From Nanobdellota archaeon (GTDB lineage: Archaea; Nanobdellota; Nanobdellia; Woesearchaeales; GW2011-AR9): a stretch of 20,529 nucleotides of DNA. Location: the NCBI GenBank assembly GCA_030695605.1, contig JAUYQE010000088.1, forward strand, positions 1 through 20,529, given 5' to 3'. Of this stretch, positions 1 to 6,399 are shown piece after piece. The position numbers and the translations under genes were made by a program. Position 1 is the stretch's first letter; the number at the start of each line of letters is the position of its first letter. Below the pieces are notes generated by a model. That model did no database searches and was not told the DNA's origin. It was given only the letters and a program-made list of their open reading frames with translations.

Positions 1-42
1 GTTGTATAATCCACTTTCTTTTTTTTCAGTTAATGTTGTCAT
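1..42 (-). CDS. Start of an unidentified gene leaving the left edge
   Basis: On the minus strand an ATG at 42-40 opens a frame that stays open to the window edge; the first 14 residues are MTTLTEKKESGLYN. A TATA-like A/T stretch at about 73-80 lies roughly 35 nt upstream, giving a short leader or a near-leaderless message. The charged N-terminus does not identify a family. The gene is divergent from the PIN gene at 162. Only the start is present, so neither length nor function can be judged. Confidence 0.45.
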   Translation of the reverse strand, partial: MTTLTEKKESGLYN

Positions 43-88
43 AGTCTCACCCAAAGGTGTGGACTATGGCTTATTTATAAAGAAAGTG
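12..88. repeat. Nested inverted repeats in the divergent promoter region
   Basis: A 9-bp arm at 12-20 (CACTTTCTT) has its exact reverse complement at 80-88. Inside it, CATAGTC at 40-46 pairs with GACTATG at 62-68, continued by CACC/GGTG around a CAAA loop with one bulged base. The inner hairpin covers the start codon of the left-edge gene, so it could act as an operator or hide the initiation site. Function is inferred only from position. Confidence 0.4.
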
Positions 89-131
89 TAAACTAATTTT
101 GGAATTGAACAAGCACACTTTAGCATAAACA

Positions 132-140
132 TTTATTAAA
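132..140 (+). promoter_or_regulatory. TATA box of the PIN gene
   Basis: TTTATTAAA is centred 26 nt upstream of the ATG at 162, the distance normally seen from an archaeal TATA box to the transcription start. The message is therefore predicted to be leaderless, even though a GGAG sits directly before the ATG (157-160). Confidence 0.55.
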
Positions 141-161
141 AACCCTGTTCCCAGTAGGAGT

Positions 162-668
162 ATGTTAAGAGTCATCTTTGATACCAATATCTATGGGAAG
201 CTCATTGAAGAAGAAAAGTTTGAGCACATTGTCACGAAAATAAAAGATGACGCGCAATTCAAAGTGTATGGTTTTCAGCCGATTCGAAAAGAGCTTCGTG
301 ATGTTCCAAAAGAGAGCAAATTAGGAAGACTAAGCAGGCGAAACGTGGTGTTGAGCTTATATGATCAACTTACTCAGGGGCGGTATTTTCAAGACTCTCT
401 AAACATTCGCAGGATTGCGATGAAGTTTTACTCTACCTATCGGGAATTGGGGGGCATTAGAAACTGGGATAAAACAAATATCGATGTGGACTTTACTATT
501 GTGGCCTGCGCAAGCTTTTATCACCTGGATATTGTTATTTCTGACGACCAAAAAACGTTACTGAGCAAGCCAGCCCTCAAAGCCTACAAACACTTCTGCA
601 TCAAAGACGGGCTCTGGAACCCCAATTTCTGGAGATATTCTGATCTGAGAATACGATACAATTTTTAA
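162..668 (+). CDS. PIN-domain protein, VapC-like ribonuclease
   Basis: This 168-residue protein has the PIN nuclease layout: an N-terminal beta strand ending in D7 (IFDTNIY), an acidic E44 in RKELRD, D110 in the NIDVDF segment, and a C-terminal VISDDQ with D128/D129. These would form the metal-binding acidic cluster of a VapC-type RNase that cleaves tRNA, rRNA or mRNA. At 168 residues it is longer than a typical VapC (about 130). No AbrB- or RHH-type antitoxin gene lies directly upstream; the only close neighbour is a 44-codon convergent ORF whose stop overlaps this stop by 4 nt. It could be an orphan toxin, a housekeeping PIN protein, or half of an unusual pair. The family call is solid, the toxin role is inferred. 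Confidence 0.8.
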   Translation: MLRVIFDTNIYGKLIEEEKFEHIVTKIKDDAQFKVYGFQPIRKELRDVPKESKLGRLSRRNVVLSLYDQLTQGRYFQDSLNIRRIAMKFYSTYRELGGIRNWDKTNIDVDFTIVACASFYHLDIVISDDQKTLLSKPALKAYKHFCIKDGLWNPNFWRYSDLRIRYNF

Positions 669-799
669 CGAGTCGTTATTTTTACGAACCGCTGTACTTC
701 TTTCATGAATCGAGGATCTTTTCTGGCATTCTGTATCTCCCGCAATAATCGATTCCAGGAACTGTTCGGGCTTTTTCGCTTAGTGGCAGATCTTATCAT
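665..799 (-). CDS. Small basic ORF convergent with the PIN gene
   Basis: ATG at 799-797 to TAA at 667-665 encodes 44 residues. It begins MIRSATKRKSPNSSWNRLLR and ends with a predicted helix rich in K, R and E (MKEVQRFVKITTR). The 3' end overlaps the stop of the PIN gene by 4 nt, tail to tail. No clear Shine-Dalgarno site is seen. The composition is protein-like and basic, similar to a small antitoxin or nucleic-acid-binding peptide, but no family is recognised. It may be spurious or the remnant of a longer gene. Confidence 0.35.
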   Translation of the reverse strand: MIRSATKRKSPNSSWNRLLREIQNARKDPRFMKEVQRFVKITTR

Positions 800-860
800 G
801 TTAGGCAATTAAAAACCATTTACATTTAAATCTTACTATTTATTTTTCATAGACAAACAA

Positions 861-1454
861 TCACTTCTTCATTCTCTGCGTCAGTCCCGAAAGCTCTTTC
901 ACATTCTCCACAAATTCCGGCACCACATCCTTAAACACTTTCCCGACGGCTTTCAGTTCCGTGCCCACGTCCTGCATGCGGGAATCATATTCTTCCAATC
1001 GCCCCAGAACGCCCTGATGGAGAACCGTAAAGTCTTCTTTCAGCTTCTTGACGCTGCTGACAAGCTCTTTCTGCTGCGCTTCCACTTTTTCTTTCCAGTC
1101 CAGAATTTTCTTGACTTCTTTCAGCAGCGCTTCCCACTTCTCATCGATAAGGCTTTCGGCAATTTCCTCCATGCGCTCAAACGTGCCCATCTCGGGAGCA
1201 GTAGGAGCCCTTCCGGATGCAGCAGGATACCCCGCCGGATACGAAGGATATTGATATCCACTACTTTCGCCACCCTGATACTCACCGCCCGTTGGAGCCG
1301 CTTCTTCCGGCTGCGCTGCAGCATCCGCCTGCATAATTGCGGCATTAACATCTTCCGAGCCATAGCCACGGCGTGTCAATTCATCAAGAATAACCGCATC
1401 CGTCAATCCCTGTGCCCGGAGCCGTTGAACTTCTGCAATCAAGTCTTCTGCCAT
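861..1454 (-). CDS. Coiled-coil protein with N-terminal UBA-like helices
   Basis: The predicted product is 197 residues from the ATG at 1454. This start is preferred over an upstream in-frame ATG at 1529 because GAGGG lies a few bases before it and because the upstream extension is low-complexity basic sequence. Residues about 1-45 look like a small helical bundle (AEDLIAEVQRLRAQGLTDAV, then DELTRRGYGSEDVNAAI), comparable to UBA/CUE-like folds. Residues 50-90 are a Gly/Tyr/Pro/Ser linker. The remainder (about 95-197) is a long amphipathic coiled coil. It lies downstream of the FlaC/D-like gene and close to the secretion ATPase, so a scaffold role in the same pilus/archaellum-like machine is plausible. 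The function itself is not recognised. Confidence 0.75.
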   Translation of the reverse strand: MAEDLIAEVQRLRAQGLTDAVILDELTRRGYGSEDVNAAIMQADAAAQPEEAAPTGGEYQGGESSGYQYPSYPAGYPAASGRAPTAPEMGTFERMEEIAESLIDEKWEALLKEVKKILDWKEKVEAQQKELVSSVKKLKEDFTVLHQGVLGRLEEYDSRMQDVGTELKAVGKVFKDVVPEFVENVKELSGLTQRMKK

Positions 1455-1516
1455 CTTTTCCCTCTTTTTCGTACTCGAAACACTCTTTATGCTTCTACAC
1501 CTACTAATTTTTTTTA

Positions 1517-1606
1517 TAGTAAATCCCAATAATTTTTTAAATTTTTATATGTGATTTACTATTCTAGCAAATCTCCGAAATGTTCTATACTTAATGAGAT
1601 TTGCTA
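1517..1606. repeat. Two tandem hairpins sharing the motif TAGYAAATC
   Basis: TAGTAAATC (1517-1525) pairs with GATTTACTA (1553-1561). Immediately beside it, TAGCAAATCTC (1565-1575) pairs with GAGATTTGCTA (1596-1606). The four arms are variants of one motif. The pair fills the gap between the two coiled-coil genes and touches the stop codon at 1607, so it probably combines a terminator for the upstream gene with the promoter region of the downstream one (ACTATAAA-like box at about 1510-1521). Confidence 0.5.
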
Positions 1607-2200
1607 TTATTTATGCTTTTTGCTCTTTTTCGGATGTTTTGTAGCGTGAGAAGCATGATGCGCCGGAGCGGCAGGGTGCTTTTTAGCACTATGATGCCGT
1701 TGCGGATGCGGAGGCAGGGTATGAACTGCCTGACGATGATGCTCGGAAACGTGATGCTGCCGGGGAGGAGGAGCATGATGCGCTGGCGTATGCGATGGCA
1801 AGTGTGCCGGTTTCGGTAATGCATGCTTCATCTCAGCAAGCTTCGCTTCCACCAAGCGCTCCACGTCTCCCTGCGTGGCAAAATGCAGCGGATTCCAGAG
1901 GTCAATATATTTTTGTAGCACTAAGAGCTCTTCTTTCCCCGCGGTGCGCTTCAGCTCATTAATCACTAAATCCATTTTCTGCGACAAGCGCTCCTGCTCA
2001 TGCTTTACGTCGAGAAATTCAGTATTGAGGGCGCCCAGATCCTGCTTCTGGCCCCCTATCTTTTTCATAAAATCATTCTTCAGCAGATCCATTTCCCGGA
2101 GCAGCGTATTTACTTTTCCTTCGACACCTTTGAGCCAGGCATAAAGCCGGGGCAGGGAAAAATCCTGCGGCGATGCTCCATTGGGGGATGTGGCTGCCAT
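1607..2200 (-). CDS. FlaC/D-like coiled-coil protein with His-rich tail
   Basis: This 197-residue protein has three parts. Residues 1-30 are a short N-terminus. Residues about 30-130 are a heptad-patterned coiled coil that ends in a segment resembling the archaellum FlaC/FlaD/FlaE (ArlC/D/E) domain (VLQKYIDLWNPLHFATQGDV, then ERLVEAK). Residues about 135-197 form a tail made almost entirely of His, Pro, Ala and Lys, with repeated HH pairs. ArlC/D proteins link the archaellum motor ATPase to chemotaxis or scaffold rings, which suits the divergent ATPase gene at 2338. A GGAG lies about 10 nt before the ATG, and TATA-like boxes lie at about 2228-2237 and 2247-2258. The His tail is atypical and may bind metal ions or DNA. 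Confidence 0.7.
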   Translation of the reverse strand: MAATSPNGASPQDFSLPRLYAWLKGVEGKVNTLLREMDLLKNDFMKKIGGQKQDLGALNTEFLDVKHEQERLSQKMDLVINELKRTAGKEELLVLQKYIDLWNPLHFATQGDVERLVEAKLAEMKHALPKPAHLPSHTPAHHAPPPRQHHVSEHHRQAVHTLPPHPQRHHSAKKHPAAPAHHASHATKHPKKSKKHK

Positions 2201-2215
2201 GATAACCGTTCTCTC

Positions 2216-2276
2216 CTACTCTCACACATTTTAAAGAAGAAACGCTAAATAAACTTATGGGAGCACTTGAGAGTAG
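2216..2276. promoter_or_regulatory. Divergent promoter region with a 9-bp dyad
   Basis: CTACTCTCA at 2216-2224 is the exact reverse complement of TGAGAGTAG at 2268-2276. The arms flank the minus-strand TATA-like elements and sit just upstream of the plus-strand TATA (ATATAATATA, 2306-2315; 27 nt before the ATG at 2338). This could be a shared operator for the coiled-coil and ATPase genes. Confidence 0.4.
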
Positions 2277-2337
2277 TTTTTAGGTAGGGAGAGGAATAGA
2301 AGAAAATATAATATACTCCTGCTCTTTCTTCCTTTGC

Positions 2338-4629
2338 ATGGTACTCTCAGCGTCCACCTGCTTTTCCTCCGAAACCTATCACGAAGGGGAAAACAAGATT
2401 TTGAAAATCTCGGCAGAGCAATGCACCTTTCCACCATCGATAGAAGACAGCCCGCTCTGCATGAGCAAGATCGTTGACCTGCTGCTAGAAAATAGCGGCA
2501 TTACCACCATCATCATTACCCAGCAGCGGGAGTATGAGTACGACTATGGGCAAACCGCGCTGCTCATTGAACTGACGGCAGCATACCACAAGCTCAATTA
2601 CGAAGAGCGCCTGCGCTATGCCCGGCTGGTTGCTAATCCCGCATCCGAGCAATTCATCCGCGCCAGTTATGCCGTCTTTCAGAAAATTATTTCCCAGCAG
2701 CTGAAGGAAGACCCTTTGGCCGCATACGTCGCCCTGAAACGCCTGGAACGCCAGGAAAAGCTGCGCCGGAACATTGTCGTGGATGCCCGCCAGGCAGCCG
2801 CCCAGGACCAGCTCCTTGCCGTGCTGCTGGAAGTGCTTACTCTTCTGGAACAGCTAAAAATCATTGCGGTGCTGCTGCCCCATCTCAAAGAATACACGCC
2901 GGGAGAGCGGGGCATTTACTCGCTGCTGTTCCATCCCACCACGCGGCCGGACTTCATGTACACCAAGCTCATCACCGAATTTCCCGACGGCAATTTAGCC
3001 GAAAGCTACGAATTTACGGCAGAGAATGACCGCTGCGAAGTCAATATGTTTACGTTTGACGACGATATTAAAGTGATGTATCACCTCACGCCGCCGGAAT
3101 TCCTCTTCGAAGAAGAGCTTTACGAGCTGCTGGACAATGCCAAGCGCATCATGGCGGAGCACAAGCCCACCAGAGAAGAATTTGTGGATCCGCAGCGTAT
3201 GCGGGAAGTGTTCTTCTCCATCGGCAAAGACTTACTAAACGATCTCTTAGCGCACCGAGGGACGCAGCTGCCGGAAGAAAAAGTCGACCAGCTGGCTCGC
3301 GCTTTATTGCGCTACACCGTCGGCTTTGGCTTAATTGAATTGCTCTTGGCTGACCCGAAAATCCAGGATGTGAATATTAACTCGCCCAACGGAACTTTGC
3401 CCGTGTTCATTGTCCATCAGGATTATGGCGATTGCGCGACGAACATTTATCCCACGCGCCTGGAAGTGGAAAGCTGGGCTACCAAGCTGCGCCTCATCTC
3501 TGGCAGGCCGTTAGATGAAGCGAATCCCATTCTGGATACCGAGTTAAAAGTGCCGGGCTTCAGCTCCAGAGTTGCAGCACTAACGGCACCGTTAAATCCG
3601 ACGGGCTTAGCTTTTTCATTCCGCCGCCATCGCGATTATCCGTGGACGTTGCCATTGTACATGCAGCCAAAAATAAAGTACATGAACCCCCTCTGTGCCG
3701 GGCTGCTGAGCTTTCTGATCGACAACAATGCCACGATTCTGATTGCCGGAACACGCAGCAGCGGAAAGACGTCGTTACTGGGCTCGTTCCTCATCGAACT
3801 CATGCGTAAATTACGTATCGTCACCGTCGAAGATACGTTTGAATTACCGCAAGAGGCTTTACGGAAGCTTGGTTATAACGTCGAATCATTACGTGTTGCT
3901 TCTGCATTGTCTGCTCCGGGAACGGAAGTCGAAGCAGCCACGGGCATTCGCTCGACTTTACGATTAGGAGACTCTGCGTTGATCGTTGGAGAAGTTCGCT
4001 CAAAAGAGGCCTTGGCGTTATTTGAGGCCATGCGCGTCGGCGCTGCAGCCAACGTCGTAGCGGGAACAATCCATGCCGCTTCCCCCTACGGAGTTTTTGA
4101 CCGCGTCGTCAACGATATTGGCGTGCCCAGAACGTCGTTCAAAGCTATTGATATCATTGTCATTACCAATCCCGTCATTTCCGGCCTGAAAAAATACAAG
4201 CGCATCCTGCGCATTACCGAAGTGCGCAAAGAATGGGAAGACGATCCGCTGCGCGAAAGGGCTTTTGTGGACTTGATGGTCTATAACCCGCAGACGGATC
4301 AGCTGGAAATTACCGATGAACTGCGCAACGGGAACTCCATAATCCTCAAAGAAATGGCGGCTCGCGTCAAGGAATTTGCCGGCAACTGGGATGCGGTATG
4401 GGAAAACATTCAGCTCCGAGCGGATGCCAAGCAAGCTATCGTTGACCTGTCTCTCGAAGAAAACGATCCCGCGCTGCTGGAAGCGGACTTTGTTGTAAAA
4501 GCCAATGATCTATTTCACTTGATTGCTGATGAAGTAAAAGAAAAGACGGGAAAAATGGATGCCGAGAGAATTCTCTTCCTCTACAAAGAAAAGATAAAGC
4601 AGGAAGCGAAGAAAAGGAAGAAAGAGTGA
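2338..4629 (+). CDS. ArlI/GspE-type type II/IV secretion ATPase
   Basis: This 763-residue motor ATPase would drive assembly of an archaellum or type IV pilus-like filament at the inner face of the membrane. Visible motifs are Walker A (G471-TRSSG-K477-T478), an Asp box (TVEDTFELP, E498/D499), an atypical Walker B (SALIVGEVR, E552, R554) and the His box (GTIHAAS, H579). Residues 1-300 are the variable N-terminal domain, rich in helices. The TATA box at 2306-2315 lies 27 nt before the chosen ATG, suggesting a leaderless message. The partner platform protein is not adjacent but at 8955, beyond two TA modules and a surface protein. The extended C-terminus (about 640-763) is charged and helical. 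The family is certain; whether the filament is an archaellum or a pilus cannot be decided because no pilin or archaellin gene is present. Confidence 0.92.
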   Translation: MVLSASTCFSSETYHEGENKILKISAEQCTFPPSIEDSPLCMSKIVDLLLENSGITTIIITQQREYEYDYGQTALLIELTAAYHKLNYEERLRYARLVANPASEQFIRASYAVFQKIISQQLKEDPLAAYVALKRLERQEKLRRNIVVDARQAAAQDQLLAVLLEVLTLLEQLKIIAVLLPHLKEYTPGERGIYSLLFHPTTRPDFMYTKLITEFPDGNLAESYEFTAENDRCEVNMFTFDDDIKVMYHLTPPEFLFEEELYELLDNAKRIMAEHKPTREEFVDPQRMREVFFSIGKDLLNDLLAHRGTQLPEEKVDQLARALLRYTVGFGLIELLLADPKIQDVNINSPNGTLPVFIVHQDYGDCATNIYPTRLEVESWATKLRLISGRPLDEANPILDTELKVPGFSSRVAALTAPLNPTGLAFSFRRHRDYPWTLPLYMQPKIKYMNPLCAGLLSFLIDNNATILIAGTRSSGKTSLLGSFLIELMRKLRIVTVEDTFELPQEALRKLGYNVESLRVASALSAPGTEVEAATGIRSTLRLGDSALIVGEVRSKEALALFEAMRVGAAANVVAGTIHAASPYGVFDRVVNDIGVPRTSFKAIDIIVITNPVISGLKKYKRILRITEVRKEWEDDPLRERAFVDLMVYNPQTDQLEITDELRNGNSIILKEMAARVKEFAGNWDAVWENIQLRADAKQAIVDLSLEENDPALLEADFVVKANDLFHLIADEVKEKTGKMDAERILFLYKEKIKQEAKKRKKE

Positions 4630-4631
4630 AG

Positions 4632-4640
4632 TTTATATAC
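4632..4640 (+). promoter_or_regulatory. TATA box deciding the MntA start
   Basis: TTTATATAC begins 2 nt after the ATPase stop codon and is centred 26 nt before the ATG at 4662. This favours that ATG over a GTG at 4626 that overlaps the ATPase stop, and shows the TA module has its own promoter. Confidence 0.55.
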
Positions 4641-4661
4641 CAAAACTGCCTTCTTTTTAGC

Positions 4662-5105
4662 ATGCGCTTCATTCGCACTCTCATGAGCAGAAAAGGAAAG
4701 CCTCTCGACGTTTCACAGCTAGAGCCCGCTATCAAAAACATCTGCAAGCGCTATCGCTTAGAGCTCTTTTATGTCTTTGGCTCTTATGCGACGGGTAAGC
4801 CCGGGCCGTTAAGCGATGTGGATGTAGCCTACTTCCCCAGCAAAGATATCGATGTTATACAACTCCTTATCGATCTCCAAAAAATCTTTGCAGAAGAAGC
4901 TATGGACCTTATTGATTTACGGAAAGCGCCACCTGCACTTGTCCATCGTGTGCTCAAAGGGCGCTGCCTCTATGCTAAAAATCTGCGAACCAAAATTCAG
5001 TTTGAGACGCATGCAGAATGTACCTACTATGACACGGCACCTTTGCGGCGGCTGTACTTTCAGAAAATGCTGGAGCGTATAAAACATGGTACCTATGGGT
5101 ATTGA
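4662..5105 (+). CDS. mntA: MntA-type nucleotidyltransferase antitoxin
   Basis: This 147-residue MNT-fold nucleotidyltransferase carries the signature GS-X10-DXD: G40, S41, then D52 and D54. A third acidic residue follows in MDLIDL (D82 or D85). In MntA-HepT modules this enzyme transfers AMP to a tyrosine of the HEPN ribonuclease and so silences it. The start is set by the TATA box at 4632-4640; another ATG lies at 4683. It overlaps the next gene by 20 nt, typical of a co-translated pair. All active-site residues are present, so the gene looks functional. Confidence 0.85.
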   Translation: MRFIRTLMSRKGKPLDVSQLEPAIKNICKRYRLELFYVFGSYATGKPGPLSDVDVAYFPSKDIDVIQLLIDLQKIFAEEAMDLIDLRKAPPALVHRVLKGRCLYAKNLRTKIQFETHAECTYYDTAPLRRLYFQKMLERIKHGTYGY

Positions 5106-5511
5106 TCAAGAGCAAGTGCTTCTGCAGATCCAACGGCTGGAAGAAAGCCTTGGCTCTATCAAAGAATTGAGCAAAGGCAAACTTGATTCTCTCCGAAGAG
5201 CGGCTTTGGAACGACGATTACATGTCGCCGTTGAAGAAGTTATCAATATTGGCAACCACCTCGTCTCAGGATTGAAGCTCCCCCGAGCAGACAGCTATAG
5301 AGAAATTTTCCAAGTACTGGAAGAGAAGAACATTCTCACCCCAGCCCTATCTAAAGAGCTGCAGCACTTTGCTGTTTTCCGCAATCGCCTCGTCCATCTG
5401 TACTGGAAAATAAGCGAAAAAGAATTCGCGGAACAGTTGAAGAAAATCGACGTCCTCAAGCTGTTTATCTCCGTAGTTACCAGATTTCTGAAGAGAAAGA
5501 AGTTGTTATAA
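5086..5511 (+). CDS. hepT: HepT, HEPN-domain ribonuclease toxin
   Basis: This 141-residue helical protein of the DUF86/HepT family is the toxin of the MntA-HepT pair. The HEPN catalytic motif R-X4-H-X-Y is intact at R99, H104 and Y106 (FRNRLVHLYW); Y106 is the residue that MntA modifies in characterised systems. The rest is the expected four-helix bundle. Translation could start at the ATG at 5086 or 9 nt later at 5095; both overlap the antitoxin's 3' end, indicating translational coupling. The module lies immediately behind the secretion ATPase gene. Confidence 0.87.
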   Translation: MVPMGIDQEQVLLQIQRLEESLGSIKELSKGKLDSLRRAALERRLHVAVEEVINIGNHLVSGLKLPRADSYREIFQVLEEKNILTPALSKELQHFAVFRNRLVHLYWKISEKEFAEQLKKIDVLKLFISVVTRFLKRKKLL

Positions 5512-5542
5512 TGGGGGTTGATGCCGCTCATTTTAAACACGT

Positions 5543-5917
5543 TCAGTGTTCTTTCCGGAGGATATCCAAACCCTCAAAATCGCGATCGTAACTGAGAATA
5601 GCGTCGCACTGATGAAGCTGAGCGGTCGCGTAATGGACTAAGTCCAGAAATTTTAGGTGTTGATGATGGGACGACCGTTTCAACGCTTCAAAAATAATGT
5701 TGATATCTACCGGAATAATCTGCACGTTTGATTTGAGCAGCCCTCTTATGGCTTTCTGGGCGATATCGCGGCTGGTTTGCAATTCGATAATATTAAAAGC
5801 TTCAATTAAGATTAGAGTATTGATGAGCCCGCCCTTTCGAATAATATTTCGGCAGTTTTCCTGAAACTTGTTCTCGTAAAAAGCATAGGCGAGAATATTA
5901 CTATCGATAAAATTCAT
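5543..5917 (-). CDS. vapC: VapC toxin, PIN-domain ribonuclease
   Basis: This 124-residue protein is of typical VapC length. The acidic PIN residues are D5 (FIDSNIL), E39 (LIEAF), D92 (FLDLVHYATA) and D111/D113 (SYDRDF), all present. It would be a site-specific RNase held in check by the VapB encoded just upstream. The ATG overlaps the stop of vapB by 4 nt (ATGA), the classic coupled arrangement. The operon runs opposite to the neighbouring MntA-HepT genes, so the two TA modules converge with a gap of about 30 nt. Confidence 0.9.
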   Translation of the reverse strand: MNFIDSNILAYAFYENKFQENCRNIIRKGGLINTLILIEAFNIIELQTSRDIAQKAIRGLLKSNVQIIPVDINIIFEALKRSSHHQHLKFLDLVHYATAQLHQCDAILSYDRDFEGLDILRKEH

Positions 5918-6147
5918 CGAAATACCTGTTCATTCAAATCGTCCATCTGCTTTGCAGTTAATGTGTATCGGGGTTTAACCTGTGCTGTCTCTCGAAAAAC
6001 TTCTTCCAAGTCTTCGCCAACCGCCCGAAGAATAATTTTATCATCTTCTACATCCAGTTCTATTTTACTTCCTACGTCAAGCCCCAACAAATCACGTACA
6101 TCCGCAGGGATGGTTATTTGCTGGCCTTTGCTAATCGTAATGATCAT
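5914..6147 (-). CDS. vapB: VapB antitoxin, AbrB/MazE-like
   Basis: This 77-residue protein has an N-terminal swapped-hairpin AbrB domain (MIITISKGQQITIPADVRDLL..., residues 1-42). It is followed by a C-terminal tail (about 43-77) expected to wrap the VapC toxin. It should autoregulate the operon by binding the promoter. A TATA-like CATTTATTAATG on the minus strand, around 6165-6176, lies about 25 nt before the ATG, so the message is probably leaderless. Confidence 0.9.
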   Translation of the reverse strand: MIITISKGQQITIPADVRDLLGLDVGSKIELDVEDDKIILRAVGEDLEEVFRETAQVKPRYTLTAKQMDDLNEQVFR

Positions 6148-6219
6148 GGGCTCATGAACAATGATTCATTAATAAATGTTTCGCTGAAAAACGGGGGAAA
6201 AGACTTGGACACTTAGGAG

Positions 6220-6300
6220 AACCCCTTTCTGCAGAAAGATGGGTTGACACTCGCAAGTAGGCGGGTGCTATTGATCAAGGAAAGAAGTATCTCTCAACCG
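6220..6300 (+). other. Intergenic region with nested hairpins, possible small RNA
   Basis: The 252-bp gap between vapB and the surface-protein gene (6148-6399) holds no convincing coding frame. It contains a dyad at 6221-6244 (ACCC ... TTTCTGCAGAAA ... GGGT), and a stem GGTTGA (6242-6247) / TCAACC (6294-6299) enclosing a 7-bp hairpin at 6248-6267 with one T-G pair. The wobble suits a plus-strand RNA. The A/T-rich vapB promoter at about 6165-6176 is near-symmetric and could also fire rightwards. No RNA family is recognised. Confidence 0.3.
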
Positions 6301-6399
6301 CCATTCCTCTCCTAGAAAGACTGAAGAAGTAACGAAAACTCGCCTGCTCGTGCCTATCCACAGGTCAAATCCCAGGGTTTTCTGGCTTTTTCCGGTGAA

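Noticed and set aside
1455..1529. 25-residue extension of the coiled-coil protein
   Set aside because: It is Lys/Ser-rich and unlike the rest, and the internal ATG has the Shine-Dalgarno site.
3780..4060. Apparent codon-use shift inside the ATPase gene (more TTA and CGT)
   Set aside because: The segment encodes intact conserved motifs in frame; without a codon-usage calculation it is not evidence of transfer.
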